Source: Candidatus Nitrosocosmicus oleophilus
GTDB taxonomy: Archaea; Thermoproteota; Nitrososphaeria; Nitrososphaerales; Nitrososphaeraceae
Direction: 5' to 3'
Assembly: GCF_000802205.1 (NCBI RefSeq)
Contig: NZ_CP012850.1
Coordinates: 2,940,587-3,004,586, forward strand
DNA: 64,000 nt
Shown here: positions 39,018 through 48,008 of the stretch, piece after piece
Position numbering within the stretch: the stretch's first letter is position 1
Layout of the letters: each line of letters begins with the position of its first letter
Made by a program: the position numbers and the translations under genes
Notes under the pieces: model-generated
The model's database searches: none
What the model was told of the DNA's origin: nothing
What the model saw: only the letters and a program-made list of their open reading frames with translations

Positions 39018-40014
39018 TGCTTTGTCGCCTAACTCAACATATTTAGCTGGAATGAACAGATTGATTATTTGTGATAGACTGGCCCTCTTACAATCGCTCA
39101 TTAGTTCAACGCGGTGAGATCCTCTTCTCGTATGATTTCCTTGATGGTTGGGGTTCAGAGATAGAGAATATGAATATAAACAAAAAGGGTAAACCATTTG
39201 TATTTCCAGATTCTTTCATCTTGGCCATTGGTTACATTCGCTATTTATTTCACCTACCATACAGACAAACCCAAGGTATAATTAAGGCCACAGGAAAAAG
39301 GTTACCTGCTAATCCACCAAGTTATGGTCACATCTGTAAACGAATCAACAAGCTAAACATCGATATTAAAAGAGACAAGATGGATGACGATGATGACCTA
39401 ATAATATCAATAGACAGTACAGGTATCAAGATTACTACCAGAGGTCAGTGGATGGATGAGAAATGGAATACACAAAATAGAAAAGGATATCTCAAGATCC
39501 ACGTTGCTGTAGACATAAAGACCAGGAAAATCATTGCTTTGGAAGTGACAGATGAGAAGGTACATGATGGGAAAATGCTAAAGAAACTAGTCAATCATGT
39601 TTTGGATTCGAGAGAACCAAACACTGTAAAGATAAAATCGGTACTAGCTGATGGAGCCTATGATTCAAATCCAAACTTTGTGTATCTTGAGGACAAAAAG
39701 ATCAATCCAGGTATAAAGGTAAGAAGGAACTCTATTGTTTCTCCTAAAAACAATAGGTTAAGGAACAACGAAGTAAAGTTACAAGCAAAGGATCTGTTGA
39801 AATGGAAGACAAAAAGAAAATACGGACAGAGATGGATATCTGAAACTGTGTTCTCAGCTATAAAGAGAATGTTTGGTGAATACACATCAGCAAACAGGTT
39901 TCAAAACATGGTAAAGGAGATCATGATAAAAGTATCATTGTATAACATTTTTAGAAGAATATAACATGATGATCATGATGATAACCGGAGAATAAGGAAT
40001 TATGCAACAAAGCA
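39018..40014 (+). mobile_element. Complete IS5-family (IS903-like) insertion sequence, 997 bp
   Basis: Ends are 18-base imperfect inverted repeats: TGCTTTGTCGCCTAACTC on the left (39018-39035) and, read inward from the right (39997-40014), TGCTTTGTTGCATAATTC, with 4 mismatches. These closely resemble IS903 ends. It encodes one intact DDE transposase and is flanked by perfect 9-base duplications, so insertion is recent enough for both copies to be unchanged. It interrupts no recognisable gene. Confidence 0.9.
39071..39964 (+). CDS. IS5-family DDE transposase
   Basis: A 297-residue transposase. The IDWPSYNRSLVQRGE start and the DUF4372-free compact layout match the IS903 subgroup. Catalytic residues are seen as Asp in ISIDSTGIK, Asp in VLADGAYDS and Glu in SETVFSAIKRMFGE, the last with the YREK-like spacing. 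GTG at 39071 is the only usable start because TGA precedes it in frame. Intact, so probably active. Confidence 0.93.
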   Translation: MIDWPSYNRSLVQRGEILFSYDFLDGWGSEIENMNINKKGKPFVFPDSFILAIGYIRYLFHLPYRQTQGIIKATGKRLPANPPSYGHICKRINKLNIDIKRDKMDDDDDLIISIDSTGIKITTRGQWMDEKWNTQNRKGYLKIHVAVDIKTRKIIALEVTDEKVHDGKMLKKLVNHVLDSREPNTVKIKSVLADGAYDSNPNFVYLEDKKINPGIKVRRNSIVSPKNNRLRNNEVKLQAKDLLKWKTKRKYGQRWISETVFSAIKRMFGEYTSANRFQNMVKEIMIKVSLYNIFRRI

Positions 40015-40023
40015 GTTTTAAAG
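40015..40023 (+). repeat. Right target-site duplication (GTTTTAAAG)
   Basis: Exact partner of the copy at 39009-39017, defining the right border of the insertion sequence. Confidence 0.85.
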
Positions 40024-40101
40024 AACAAAATAAACTATATTAAATTACTAAAATTATCATCTGTGATTGATCAAGGTAATTCATCCAAACATTGTTAAAA
40101 A

Positions 40102-40503
40102 ATGGGTAAATATGATAGAAGAGTTTTTAGCCTGATGAACAAAATATTAACAGGAATAGTTTCAGCCTTACTCGTAGCAGGAATTGTTGGAATATACATT
40201 CCACATGTATCAGCAACTGTTGCTCAAGAAGAATTAGAATTCTGTTCTGGCAATAGTGCACTAGGACAAAAAGCAACTAGTTCAGCAGAACAAGGTCCAT
40301 CACAAGACCAAGCAAGTGGTTCAGACGCACAATCTATAGCACCAGAATTTAACGCTTTAACTGGTAACAGTCTTAATTTCAATGCACAACAAAATGGTGA
40401 ATGCTTTTCCCCATTAGAAGCAACCAATGGAGCTCCATTAGGTGCAGCTGAAAGCGAAAATCCATTAGCATCTACAACTGCTCTCCAAAACAGCACCAAC
40501 TAA
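40102..40503 (+). CDS. Small exported protein, unknown
   Basis: A 133-residue protein with a signal segment at about residues 14-38 (ILTGIVSALLVAGIVGIYIP) ending near VSAT. The mature part is low in charge and rich in Ala, Gln, Asn and Ser, with two Cys (in EFCSGNS and GECFSPLE) that could pair. Codon use is more GC-tolerant than its neighbours. A terminator hairpin follows directly. No family recognised. Confidence 0.65.
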   Translation: MGKYDRRVFSLMNKILTGIVSALLVAGIVGIYIPHVSATVAQEELEFCSGNSALGQKATSSAEQGPSQDQASGSDAQSIAPEFNALTGNSLNFNAQQNGECFSPLEATNGAPLGAAESENPLASTTALQNSTN

Positions 40504-40511
40504 TATAACAT

Positions 40512-40537
40512 AACCCCTTGAGGGTTTTACTTTTTTT
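40512..40537 (+). terminator. Hairpin-plus-T terminator after the small exported protein gene
   Basis: AACCC and GGGTT arms with loop CTTGA are followed by TTTTACTTTTTTT. It begins 9 bases after the stop codon, matching a termination signal for that gene. Confidence 0.7.
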
Positions 40538-40647
40538 CAATGTTTTTAGATTTTTTGGATTTTAGCCCAGGATATCTTTTTGTATATTGGCTAAGAAAGA
40601 AATTCAAGATGATTAGATTATTATATTGATAAATTGTTTCTACATAA

Positions 40648-41067
40648 ATGAAATCGACTACTGAATATCTAACATTTAATACCAAATCAAGGTTCCAACT
40701 AATCAATATAACCATGGATGTGGAAAAGATCTTAAATGTAAGCGGAATCAAAGAAGGTTTATGTTTAATTAATTCAATGCATATATCAGCTAGCATTTTT
40801 ATCAACGATGATGAAGAAGGATTACATCGTGATTTTCATGAATGGTTAGAAAAATTAGCACCACATGAACCTATTAGTCAGTATAGACATAATGATACTG
40901 GCGAAGAAAATGCTGATGCCCACTTAAAGCGACAAATCATGGGAAGGGAGGCAGTAGTGGCAATTACCAAGGGCAAATTAGACTTTGGTCCCTGGGAACA
41001 AATCTTTTATGGGGAATTTGATGGAAAAAGAAAGAAAAGGGTCCTAGTTAAGATTATTGGGGAATAA
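40648..41067 (+). CDS. YjbQ / UPF0047 family protein
   Basis: A 139-residue protein of the YjbQ family, small trimeric barrels with weak thiamine-phosphate-synthase activity in bacteria. Conserved pieces are [18 protein letters not shown] with the His, the [21 protein letters not shown] metal region with paired His, and the late [17 protein letters not shown] stretch. Physiological role unresolved even in well-studied bacteria. Monocistronic. Confidence 0.93.
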   Translation: MKSTTEYLTFNTKSRFQLINITMDVEKILNVSGIKEGLCLINSMHISASIFINDDEEGLHRDFHEWLEKLAPHEPISQYRHNDTGEENADAHLKRQIMGREAVVAITKGKLDFGPWEQIFYGEFDGKRKKRVLVKIIGE

Positions 41068-41446
41068 CAGATTACCCATTTATAGCAATTTAGTCTCTCA
41101 TTTGGTAACCCGAATCATACTAACTGTAAGAGGTTCATCACAGGTAAAAACTAATACATTTTCCTTCAACATCGTAACCCTGCAACTTGGTGATATTAGA
41201 ATGAGAAGAGTGATTCTAGAGGCACCATTTACTAAACGCACATACAATATAGTACAATGATTAGAATTTATTGATCTAACCAATTTGTTTCACTTTAGGA
41301 TCATCACGTGCCCATTAGAGAAAGCTTGTCTTTATGGGGAGATAATATTATGGCAAAAATTCACACAAACCAGTACAATGACCTTCTTTATTAACAAGAA
41401 ACGGAAATCATTTGTCAACATTATATACCTCTTTACATATAGTATA
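41068..41446. other. Intergenic, no gene recognised
   Basis: The 379 bases between YjbQ and the next small gene carry open frames without protein character. The frame continuing upstream of 41447 (to 41285) is poor sequence, so it is left out. A TTTACATATAGTATAATG run just before 41447 looks like a TATA region. Confidence 0.4.
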
Positions 41447-41764
41447 ATGGATGATTTTTTGACCCAAAATAATTTTCCCCTAAAAAGTTGGCATATTGAA
41501 AATATGGAAAAAACAGTTATAAAATATGTTAAAGGACTCCCTGAGGATGCATCAAAATGGGAGATAAGGAAACACAAAAAATATGGCAAATTATCAAATA
41601 TAATTAGAAATATCCATTATGACATCAAACATGGCGTTACCAATGATCAAGTTATTGAAGTTTTCGTGAAAATCCGAAATGAGCCAGTATTCTGTGATTT
41701 ACAGAATAATCTTGATGCTATGAATAGACTCGGAGATTTGGAAAAGCACTGGAAGGAAACATAA
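41447..41764 (+). CDS. Small soluble protein, unknown
   Basis: 105 residues from the ATG at 41447, chosen because the upstream extension is not protein-like and TATA-like sequence precedes it. The protein is helical and charged, with segments such as ALPLKSWH-like KSWHIENMEKTVIKYVKGLP, ASKWEIRKHKKYGKLSN and DIKHGVTNDQVIEVFV. No motif or family recognised. Cytoplasmic. Confidence 0.55.
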   Translation: MDDFLTQNNFPLKSWHIENMEKTVIKYVKGLPEDASKWEIRKHKKYGKLSNIIRNIHYDIKHGVTNDQVIEVFVKIRNEPVFCDLQNNLDAMNRLGDLEKHWKET

Positions 41765-42086
41765 ATGACCAAATAGCAATAACCTACGACTTACTAGTGA
41801 TTAACCATGTTCTTTCAAAAAAACTTATCGCGAAGGAGCGAACAAGGAATCTTCATTTCAAAGTTATTGGATTAATGATTAATGATTAATGATTAATGGT
41901 TTGGACTTCATCTTATACCTATTAAAATATAGAATTTTTATATCAATTTCTTAACTAATTTCTAGATATTTATATTAAGGTAATCGATTATCTTGAAAAA
42001 AGACACCCAATTATATTAAACCGATAACAAAATGGTCATTTAGGTTTGCAACTTTTCAAGAAGTCATCTCCTTAAAAAGAATATAG
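41765..42086. other. Intergenic with tandem repeat
   Basis: A 322-base AT-rich gap between the converging small genes. It holds the (ATTAATG)4 repeat and nothing else recognisable. Confidence 0.4.
41871..41898. repeat. Four tandem copies of ATTAATG
   Basis: Exact 7-base unit four times in the gap after the small gene at 41447. Simple repeat; no gene overlaps it. Confidence 0.9.
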
Positions 42087-42218
42087 CTACCTTCTAGGTC
42101 TTTGATTCGTATTCATTCTACGATGTGAAGAAGAACAATAACCACAATATTCTGTAATACCCGCTTTCCCATGGCACATACATTCACATTTACTTCCCGC
42201 TGAAAATTTTTGTCTCAT
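42087..42218 (-). CDS. Small Cys-rich (zinc-knuckle-like) protein, 43 residues
   Basis: An ATG-started frame encodes a 43-residue basic peptide with cysteines C11, C13, C15, C25, C28 and His16, His32: CECMCHGKAG, then EYCGYCSSSHRR. The six potential metal ligands in 22 residues are hard to get by chance and suggest a zinc or iron-binding mini-protein. Its C-terminus is Arg-rich, which could bind nucleic acid. No family recognised. Supported by composition rather than homology. Confidence 0.55.
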   Translation of the reverse strand: MRQKFSAGSKCECMCHGKAGITEYCGYCSSSHRRMNTNQRPRR

Positions 42219-42371
42219 ACATATAATTACTACACCAACCCTTATAACAATTGGTAATTTTACGTATATAAAAATCGAATAATTACAACTTAGATTAGAT
42301 TTATTTGATCATGAAAGATAAAATCGCCTTTCAAACCAGTCAAAGTTAATGGCCATGCGTTGAATAATCAG

Positions 42372-42770
42372 TTATTCCTGTGCCAGTAGTTTAATGTACT
42401 TGAGAACTTTATTTTCAATAATGAATATTGAATTAGCCTCAACGTCAAATGAGATCAAGATATAGTATTTGCTTTCACTTACACTCTTTAATGGTATTGT
42501 AGCGCGTATTAGTTTGTCATACTTGCCCACTGAGTAATTAAGAGCACCTAGATTTTTCTGAAAATCTTCACGAATTTCTGCTCTAAATACTGCTTGCATT
42601 GCATAGAGCTTTGTTTCATCGTCATCCATAAGTGGATTCAATTGTTCTCGGTAGGAGGTTCCCACCAAAGTACCCATCCCATTTGCTATGCCTACAAACC
42701 GGATTAGTGGATCCAATTCCCTTATGTGTTTACAGTGATTATTTGCGAAATCTTTATTATCAAAATCCAA
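42372..42770 (-). CDS. Conserved-looking soluble protein, unknown
   Basis: A 132-residue protein with a regular alpha/beta pattern: helix at CKHIRELDPLIRFVGIANGM, a loop TLVGTSYREQLNPLMDDDET, strands RATIPLKSV and YYILISFDVEANSIFIIENK. The look is that of a small sensory or Roadblock-type fold, but I cannot name the family. Expressed alone on the minus strand. Confidence 0.6.
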   Translation of the reverse strand: MDFDNKDFANNHCKHIRELDPLIRFVGIANGMGTLVGTSYREQLNPLMDDDETKLYAMQAVFRAEIREDFQKNLGALNYSVGKYDKLIRATIPLKSVSESKYYILISFDVEANSIFIIENKVLKYIKLLAQE

Positions 42771-43118
42771 TAATACTCAATTAATATCAAATACGTTTCA
42801 TGTTATTAATTTTTGTTCTTTTCAGTAAAATTTGATACGTTGTAGTTGAAAATTAATGAGCATGTTATGAAATACATTCTGTTAAGATCCAAGCATAGTA
42901 GCAGAATATATTAATAATTATTTTTCATAGGAACGATTTGTTTTATTTTTGAAAGAATACAACATTGTCAAAGGAAAATCTAACGGCAAAAATGAGTGCA
43001 AAAATTCATTCACTTTTGGACTGCATAACCAAACAAGATTATTGTTTATCTAATAACACCAATGCAATTGATCTCTAATGAAAATCACCATCCTGTTGGT
43101 GATTACCCCACAATGTGA
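42771..43118. other. Intergenic with terminator
   Basis: Between two minus-strand genes; holds the TPR-gene terminator at 43083-43104 and AT-rich promoter sequence for the gene at 42770. No other feature. Confidence 0.45.
43083..43104 (-). terminator. Terminator hairpin of the TPR gene
   Basis: AATCACCA and TGGTGATT form a perfect 8-pair stem with a 6-base loop, 15 bases beyond the stop codon of the minus-strand TPR gene. On the minus strand it is followed by TTTTC. Confidence 0.55.
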
Positions 43119-45218
43119 TTACATAAGGGGAATAGAATAGTGTGCTTCATTCCTCGATATTTTCTTTTGTCCTTCAGTCTTTGACATAACTGCGTAATCG
43201 GGGTTTAGATCAATTGCCTGGTTCAAATAAAATACAGAATCAGGTAATTCGTCATCATTTGATTTTGTTTTAGATACAAAACATCTATACCAGACCTCGG
43301 GTATCAATGGATCTTGTTTTAATATGTGGTTGTAAATTGAGACTGATTCTTTGTACGATCCCAAGTGCTCCATTATGAATCCATATGTATATAGAATATC
43401 AATATCCGTTGGATCGATACCTAATGCGCGCTTTATTGTTTCCAGTGCTTCGTTAATGCGCGTCGGGAATTGATTTGCGAGAATCCATGACTTTCCATTT
43501 AGTGCTTTTACGTTATCAGAATCAATTTCCAGAGTTTTTTCGTATGAAAAGATGGCTTCTGTAAATTTGGATGTAGCTGAAAGGGCCATTCCTTTATTAT
43601 AAAATGCATCTGCATAGTAGGGGTTTATTTCGATGGCCTTATCAAAGGATGTGATGGCTTCTGTAAATTTGGATGTAGCTGAAAGGGCCATTCCTTTATT
43701 ATAAAATGCATCTGCATAGTAGGGGTTTATTTCGATGGCCTTATCAAAGGATGTGATGGCTTCTGTAAATTTGGATGTAGCTGAAAGGGCCATTCCTTTA
43801 TTATAAAATGCATCTGCATAGTAGGGGTTTATTTCGATGGCCTTATCAAAGGATGTGATGGCTTCTGTAAATTTGGATGTAGCTGAAAGGGCCATTCCTT
43901 TATTATAAAATGCATCTGCATAGTAGGGGTTTATTTCGATGGCTTTGTCGTAGCAGGCTATGGCTTCTTGGTTATCTCCTAAATAATACAAAGATAGGCC
44001 TTTGTTGTTGTAGGCATCAGCATACTGTGGGTTTATTTCGATGGCTTTGTCGTAGCAGGCTATGGCTTCTTGGTTATTTCCAGTAACTGCCAAAACTAAA
44101 CCTTTGTTGCAAAATGCGAGATCATATTTGGGGTTTATCTCGATGGCTTTGTCGTAGCAGGCTATGGCATCCTGACTTCCAATGTAATATAAAGACAAGC
44201 CTTTGTTGTTGTAGGCATCAGCATACTGTGGGTTTATTTCGATGGCTTTGTCGTAGCAGGCTATGGCTTCTTGGTTATCTCCTAAATAATACAAAGATAG
44301 GCCTTTGTTGTTGTAGGCATCAGCATACTGTGGGTTTATTTCGATGGCTTTGTCGTAGCAGGCTATGGCTTCTTGGTTATTTCCAGTAACGGACAAGGCT
44401 ATACCTTTGTTGTAAAATGCAAGATCATATTCGGGGTTTATTTCGATGGCTTTGTCGTAGCAGGCTATGGCTTCTTGGTTATCTCCTAAATAATACAAAG
44501 ATAGGCCTTTGTTGTTGTAGGCATCAGCATACTGTGGGTTTATTTCGATGGCTTTGTCGTAGCAGGCTATGGCTTCTTGGTTATTTCCAGTAACGGACAA
44601 GGCTATACCTTTGTTGTAAAATGCAAGATCATATTCGGGGTTTATTTCGATGGCTTTGTCGTAGCAGGCTATGGCTTCTTGGTTATCTCCTAAATAATAC
44701 AAAGATAGGCCTTTGTTGTTGTAGGCATCAGCATACTGTGGGTTTATCTCGGTTTTCTGTTCAAAGGAAGTGACGGTTTTTTGGTCATCATTGTTAGAAT
44801 TAGTAGAACTATCTGAATAATGTGGGTTTATCTCGGTTTTCTGTTCAAAGGAAGTGACGGTTTTTTGGTCATCATTGTTAGAATTAGTAGAACTATCTTT
44901 AATAGAAGTATTGCTAACATTGGACGGTATTGATTTAATTAAATTTGCCAATACCTCTATTTGAGTTTCAATCGACTCTTTGTGTTTTGTAGAGATATCA
45001 GAGTTTCTGATCTTGGCGTTTAAGATAGCAGTAATGTCATCGATCGAATTGCGTAAAGATGGGTCTAAATTTTCAAGAGAGTCGTCCTTTATAGGACTTC
45101 CACTGTCATCGGCAGTATTATCGATGTTGGCCTCATTATTATTGGCATTCGCATCAGCAGTATTATTATCCCTAATCTTATCCTTAGGGATTTTGTTAAT
45201 TTTATAATTTCCATCCAA
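43119..45218 (-). CDS. TPR-repeat protein with near-identical tandem repeats
   Basis: 699 residues from a TTG start. An N-terminal Asn/Asp/Ser-rich segment (1-170) includes two copies of a 28-residue unit (DSSTNSNNDDQKTVTSFEQK and on). About 15 TPRs of 34 residues follow. Units 1-8 alternate between a YADAYNNKGLSLYYLGDNQE type and a YDLAFYNKGIALSVTGNNQE type; units 9-12 are YADAFYNKGMALSATSKFTE. Unit 6 lacks one residue. The last three units are more divergent. TPR proteins are scaffolds for other proteins. No signal peptide is seen. Confidence 0.9.
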   Translation of the reverse strand: MDGNYKINKIPKDKIRDNNTADANANNNEANIDNTADDSGSPIKDDSLENLDPSLRNSIDDITAILNAKIRNSDISTKHKESIETQIEVLANLIKSIPSNVSNTSIKDSSTNSNNDDQKTVTSFEQKTEINPHYSDSSTNSNNDDQKTVTSFEQKTEINPQYADAYNNKGLSLYYLGDNQEAIACYDKAIEINPEYDLAFYNKGIALSVTGNNQEAIACYDKAIEINPQYADAYNNKGLSLYYLGDNQEAIACYDKAIEINPEYDLAFYNKGIALSVTGNNQEAIACYDKAIEINPQYADAYNNKGLSLYYLGDNQEAIACYDKAIEINPQYADAYNNKGLSLYYIGSQDAIACYDKAIEINPKYDLAFCNKGLVLAVTGNNQEAIACYDKAIEINPQYADAYNNKGLSLYYLGDNQEAIACYDKAIEINPYYADAFYNKGMALSATSKFTEAITSFDKAIEINPYYADAFYNKGMALSATSKFTEAITSFDKAIEINPYYADAFYNKGMALSATSKFTEAITSFDKAIEINPYYADAFYNKGMALSATSKFTEAIFSYEKTLEIDSDNVKALNGKSWILANQFPTRINEALETIKRALGIDPTDIDILYTYGFIMEHLGSYKESVSIYNHILKQDPLIPEVWYRCFVSKTKSNDDELPDSVFYLNQAIDLNPDYAVMSKTEGQKKISRNEAHYSIPLM
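43551..44750 (-). repeat. Tandem 102-bp repeats inside the TPR gene
   Basis: Four almost identical 102-base copies lie at about 43551-43930, then about eight copies of a second set at 43930-44750, in which alternating 204-base doublets are also copied exactly. Silent sites are conserved too, so amplification is recent or continuing by recombination. Confidence 0.85.
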
Positions 45219-46014
45219 ATAATGTCAATTCATATTACCTCTATCGTTTATTTAACCATTATAGTAAATCCATATGACAATCTGAAGATCTTTCGGTTAT
45301 GATATAAAACTCATATTAATTTACAGCAAAATTTAGAAATCACATATCTGAATATTGCTATACTATTTAGTAGCCAGTAAATAAATTTGTTGATAACATA
45401 TAATCATTTAGCCCTTAATGCACGAGTAATAAGAGTAATACCACTTTATATCTTATTTTGTGACAATATCAAATTTTCCGATCATTTATAAAAACATTAA
45501 AACTTTCAGCTTCGATTTTAACTTTGTTATAATATTCAAATACTTTTGTAATATTCTAACCAATTTAGCATGGATATTAGTACTAAAATGGAGACTGTTC
45601 TAATTAATTTCGTTTAAGATGATAGTAGCCTGGATTTAATTCATTTTTAATATAACTTGGGGTTAATAATGATAATTTTTTTGGTACTACAATCATTTTA
45701 AAACATAGAGTGACTAAGAAAGTTGAAATGAAATTGTGAAATAATCTAAGGATAGATCATCTATGATAACGAACTAGAACAGTAAATTTAAGATCAAATA
45801 ATTTTAAATTAACTAATCATAGGTTTAAAAATTTAAATATTTTGTTGCTATTATGAGTATTACTTGCGAATGAATGCCCAAATATTGAGTTAAAAATACT
45901 TTGAATGATCCAATATAATATTGAAATGTCAAACTTTATTAGTATTATTCAATTAGGATTGAACTATGTTACCATAAAGATAACTCATAAGTTTTAAGAC
46001 TGCTTATATAGTAT
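45219..46014. other. Large AT-rich intergenic region, no gene recognised
   Basis: About 800 bases with no frame over 20 codons that looks like protein. It separates the TPR gene from the small gene at 46015 and marks the left edge of the signalling island. No repeats or RNA fold were recognised. Confidence 0.5.
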
Positions 46015-46188
46015 ATGAATAAAATTGTTAAAGAAATAGCATCTATGATAGAAAATGGTATTAATGAAAATAAATTCGATATGAGCACATCTGGACTTAG
46101 TCAAGAACAGATGGATGTCATAAATAACTTTTCAAAATCATTAAACAGGAATGCTTGGTGGGGACCTTATCCACTCAAGGGGAAATAA
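46015..46188 (+). CDS. Small protein of 57 residues
   Basis: An ATG-started frame encoding 57 residues: a charged N-terminal half (MNKIVKEIASMIENGINENK) and a tail ending NAWWGPYPLKGK. The TATA-like TATATAGTATATG run just before it is close, implying a leaderless start. Too short for a family call. The aromatic Trp-Trp-Gly-Pro-Tyr-Pro tail is distinctive. It precedes a small zinc-finger protein in the same direction. Confidence 0.5.
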   Translation: MNKIVKEIASMIENGINENKFDMSTSGLSQEQMDVINNFSKSLNRNAWWGPYPLKGK

Positions 46189-46265
46189 TTATATTCAATT
46201 ATCTGTATGGAAATGTTCCATGATGGTATGGAAAGATTGAATCTTGGTTTTACATGTGAGTAATA

Positions 46266-46451
46266 ATGGAACTCGATAAAGACATTTGCAATTGCATACT
46301 GTGTGGCCAGAGGTGCTACAATAATTTGGTCAATAACGATACTAAGGTGAAGTTGTTCTTTGATAGGCCAGATTGTTTTAGACTATACAAAAGGTTCATT
46401 AGTATTTATGGAGCCGAATTCTCAGAGTTCTTAGGAATCTCGAAGTCATGA
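46266..46451 (+). CDS. Stand-alone mini zinc-finger protein related to a histidine-kinase sensor domain
   Basis: A 61-residue protein: CxxCG (C10-C13) with further Cys8, Cys17 and Cys37, then DCFRLYKRFISIYGAEFSEF. The same order (CYLCG, NCFMFYNRLSSVYGKNFSEL) starts the histidine kinase encoded at 48972-50441. The kinase uses two His before its third Cys, whereas here Asp/Arg/Pro stand there. It may be a competitor or partner of that sensor domain. Function inferred from similarity. Confidence 0.65.
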   Translation: MELDKDICNCILCGQRCYNNLVNNDTKVKLFFDRPDCFRLYKRFISIYGAEFSEFLGISKS

Positions 46452-46643
46452 ATTTTTTTATATAAATGTGAAAGCTCGAATATTTAATAAGGATTGAAAA
46501 GTGCAGCTAAATCTAATATGTTTCTCTGAATCAGGATAATCTCAAACTTAGAAAGAGGTTTGCGACATTATCGACATCCTTTTCTTTGAGGGAATCTAAC
46601 AATTACTAAAAGATTAAAATATAAGTAAAATTAAGGAGTACAA

Positions 46644-48002
46644 TTGAAATCATTGGATATTTCATCTAAGAATCCATCTCATAGTCCTTTGATAATAGCT
46701 ATTATTATGATGACTGTATTATTTATAGATTTTTACTTAAGCACGATAGCTAATATAATTGTCCCATTTTCAGAATCATTCTATGGACTAAGTATTTTTT
46801 TGATAATGATCATTGCAAGTATAGGGGCAAGTCATTATTTTTTGAATAAGCTTTTTGTAATAGTGAAAGGTAATAGAAACGCATTCAGCAAATACAAAAA
46901 AATAATTCGAGTTATTCAATTGATTTTATATGCACTAGGAATTATCCTGTTGATAAATATTTTACTTCAGAACAAATATTATACAATAAATATAATTTCG
47001 ATTGTCACGATTAGTTACAGTTGTAGTATCGTAGCTAGTTTGTTGGTAAGTATAAAACTATTTAGTTGGTATAGGGAAAATAAGAACATTTTTTCGTTTT
47101 TGTTTGGTTTGACTATTTTATTCATTTTTATTAATAATTTGATATCATTACCCCTCTTTGATCTATTATTGTTTGAAAAACCTTATGAAATCAATCATAA
47201 TACTCCAGTTGAATTCAATTTTGAATGTACTGATGCTTCAACATATTGTGATATTAAACAAAACTTGCTCAATTATCAGTCATATACATTGATGACCTAC
47301 ATATTACTTTTCTGGATAAGTAGTATATTTCTCTTACACCATCATATAAAGAAGCTTGGAAAAGTAAAGTTCATAATTTTAGTGACTTTACCTATAGTAA
47401 TATTTTATTTCCAATTTATATATCAATATAATGAGCTTTATAGCCTAAATGATGAATTAAAATTTGATGAAAATGTAATTTATTCGATTCAAGTTTTTAT
47501 TCTTGTATTATGCTATGCAGGTGTAGGAATATTTTTTGGGTTGGGATTAAGATCGGTTGCAAATTTAATGAAATTTTCTCCAAATATTGAAAATTATCTA
47601 AAAATGGCATCGTATGGAATAATGCTTTTTATACTAGCAGCAAACTCAACTATTGTTGCTATTGGAATACCGCCGTATGGTATCCCGAGCATGATTTTTC
47701 TTCCCTTTGCATCTATATTAATTTATGTTGGTATCTATTATTCAGTTATTGCTATTTCAAATGATGTTACTGTTAGAAAGTATATCAAGAATTCAACATT
47801 GAATGAGCTAAAAATATTAGGGAAATTCGCTGAATCCCAAATGATAGACAACATGAAAGATAAAGTATTAAAAATGAGTAAACAATATTCCGACCAATTG
47901 CATAAACAAAGCAACACAGATACTACAGAAACGGAAGAGGACTTGAAAAATTATCTAGAGGATGCAATCAAGTTATTTAATACAAAGAATTCTAAGGAAT
48001 AA
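46644..48002 (+). CDS. Polytopic membrane protein, unknown
   Basis: 452 residues from a TTG start preceded by AAGGAG. About ten to eleven membrane helices run from residue 15 to 385, with an extracytoplasmic loop near 185-210 holding two Cys (FECTDASTYCDIK). A charged cytoplasmic tail of about 65 residues ends in a coiled-coil-like stretch (TETEEDLKNYLEDAIKLF). No transporter motif recognised. Its convergence on the ParA-like gene (gap 6 bases) and nearness to the sensor kinase suggest a sensory or secretion role. Confidence 0.6.
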   Translation: MKSLDISSKNPSHSPLIIAIIMMTVLFIDFYLSTIANIIVPFSESFYGLSIFLIMIIASIGASHYFLNKLFVIVKGNRNAFSKYKKIIRVIQLILYALGIILLINILLQNKYYTINIISIVTISYSCSIVASLLVSIKLFSWYRENKNIFSFLFGLTILFIFINNLISLPLFDLLLFEKPYEINHNTPVEFNFECTDASTYCDIKQNLLNYQSYTLMTYILLFWISSIFLLHHHIKKLGKVKFIILVTLPIVIFYFQFIYQYNELYSLNDELKFDENVIYSIQVFILVLCYAGVGIFFGLGLRSVANLMKFSPNIENYLKMASYGIMLFILAANSTIVAIGIPPYGIPSMIFLPFASILIYVGIYYSVIAISNDVTVRKYIKNSTLNELKILGKFAESQMIDNMKDKVLKMSKQYSDQLHKQSNTDTTETEEDLKNYLEDAIKLFNTKNSKE

Positions 48003-48008
48003 AAGTTA

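Noticed and set aside
41285-41446. N-terminal extension of the small gene at 41447
   Set aside because: Composition is poor and a TATA-like region lies inside it, so the ATG at 41447 was chosen.
44114-44389. Open frames opposite the TPR repeats
   Set aside because: Arise only because the repeat array is open on the opposite strand; the predicted proteins are Arg/Trp/Leu-rich nonsense.
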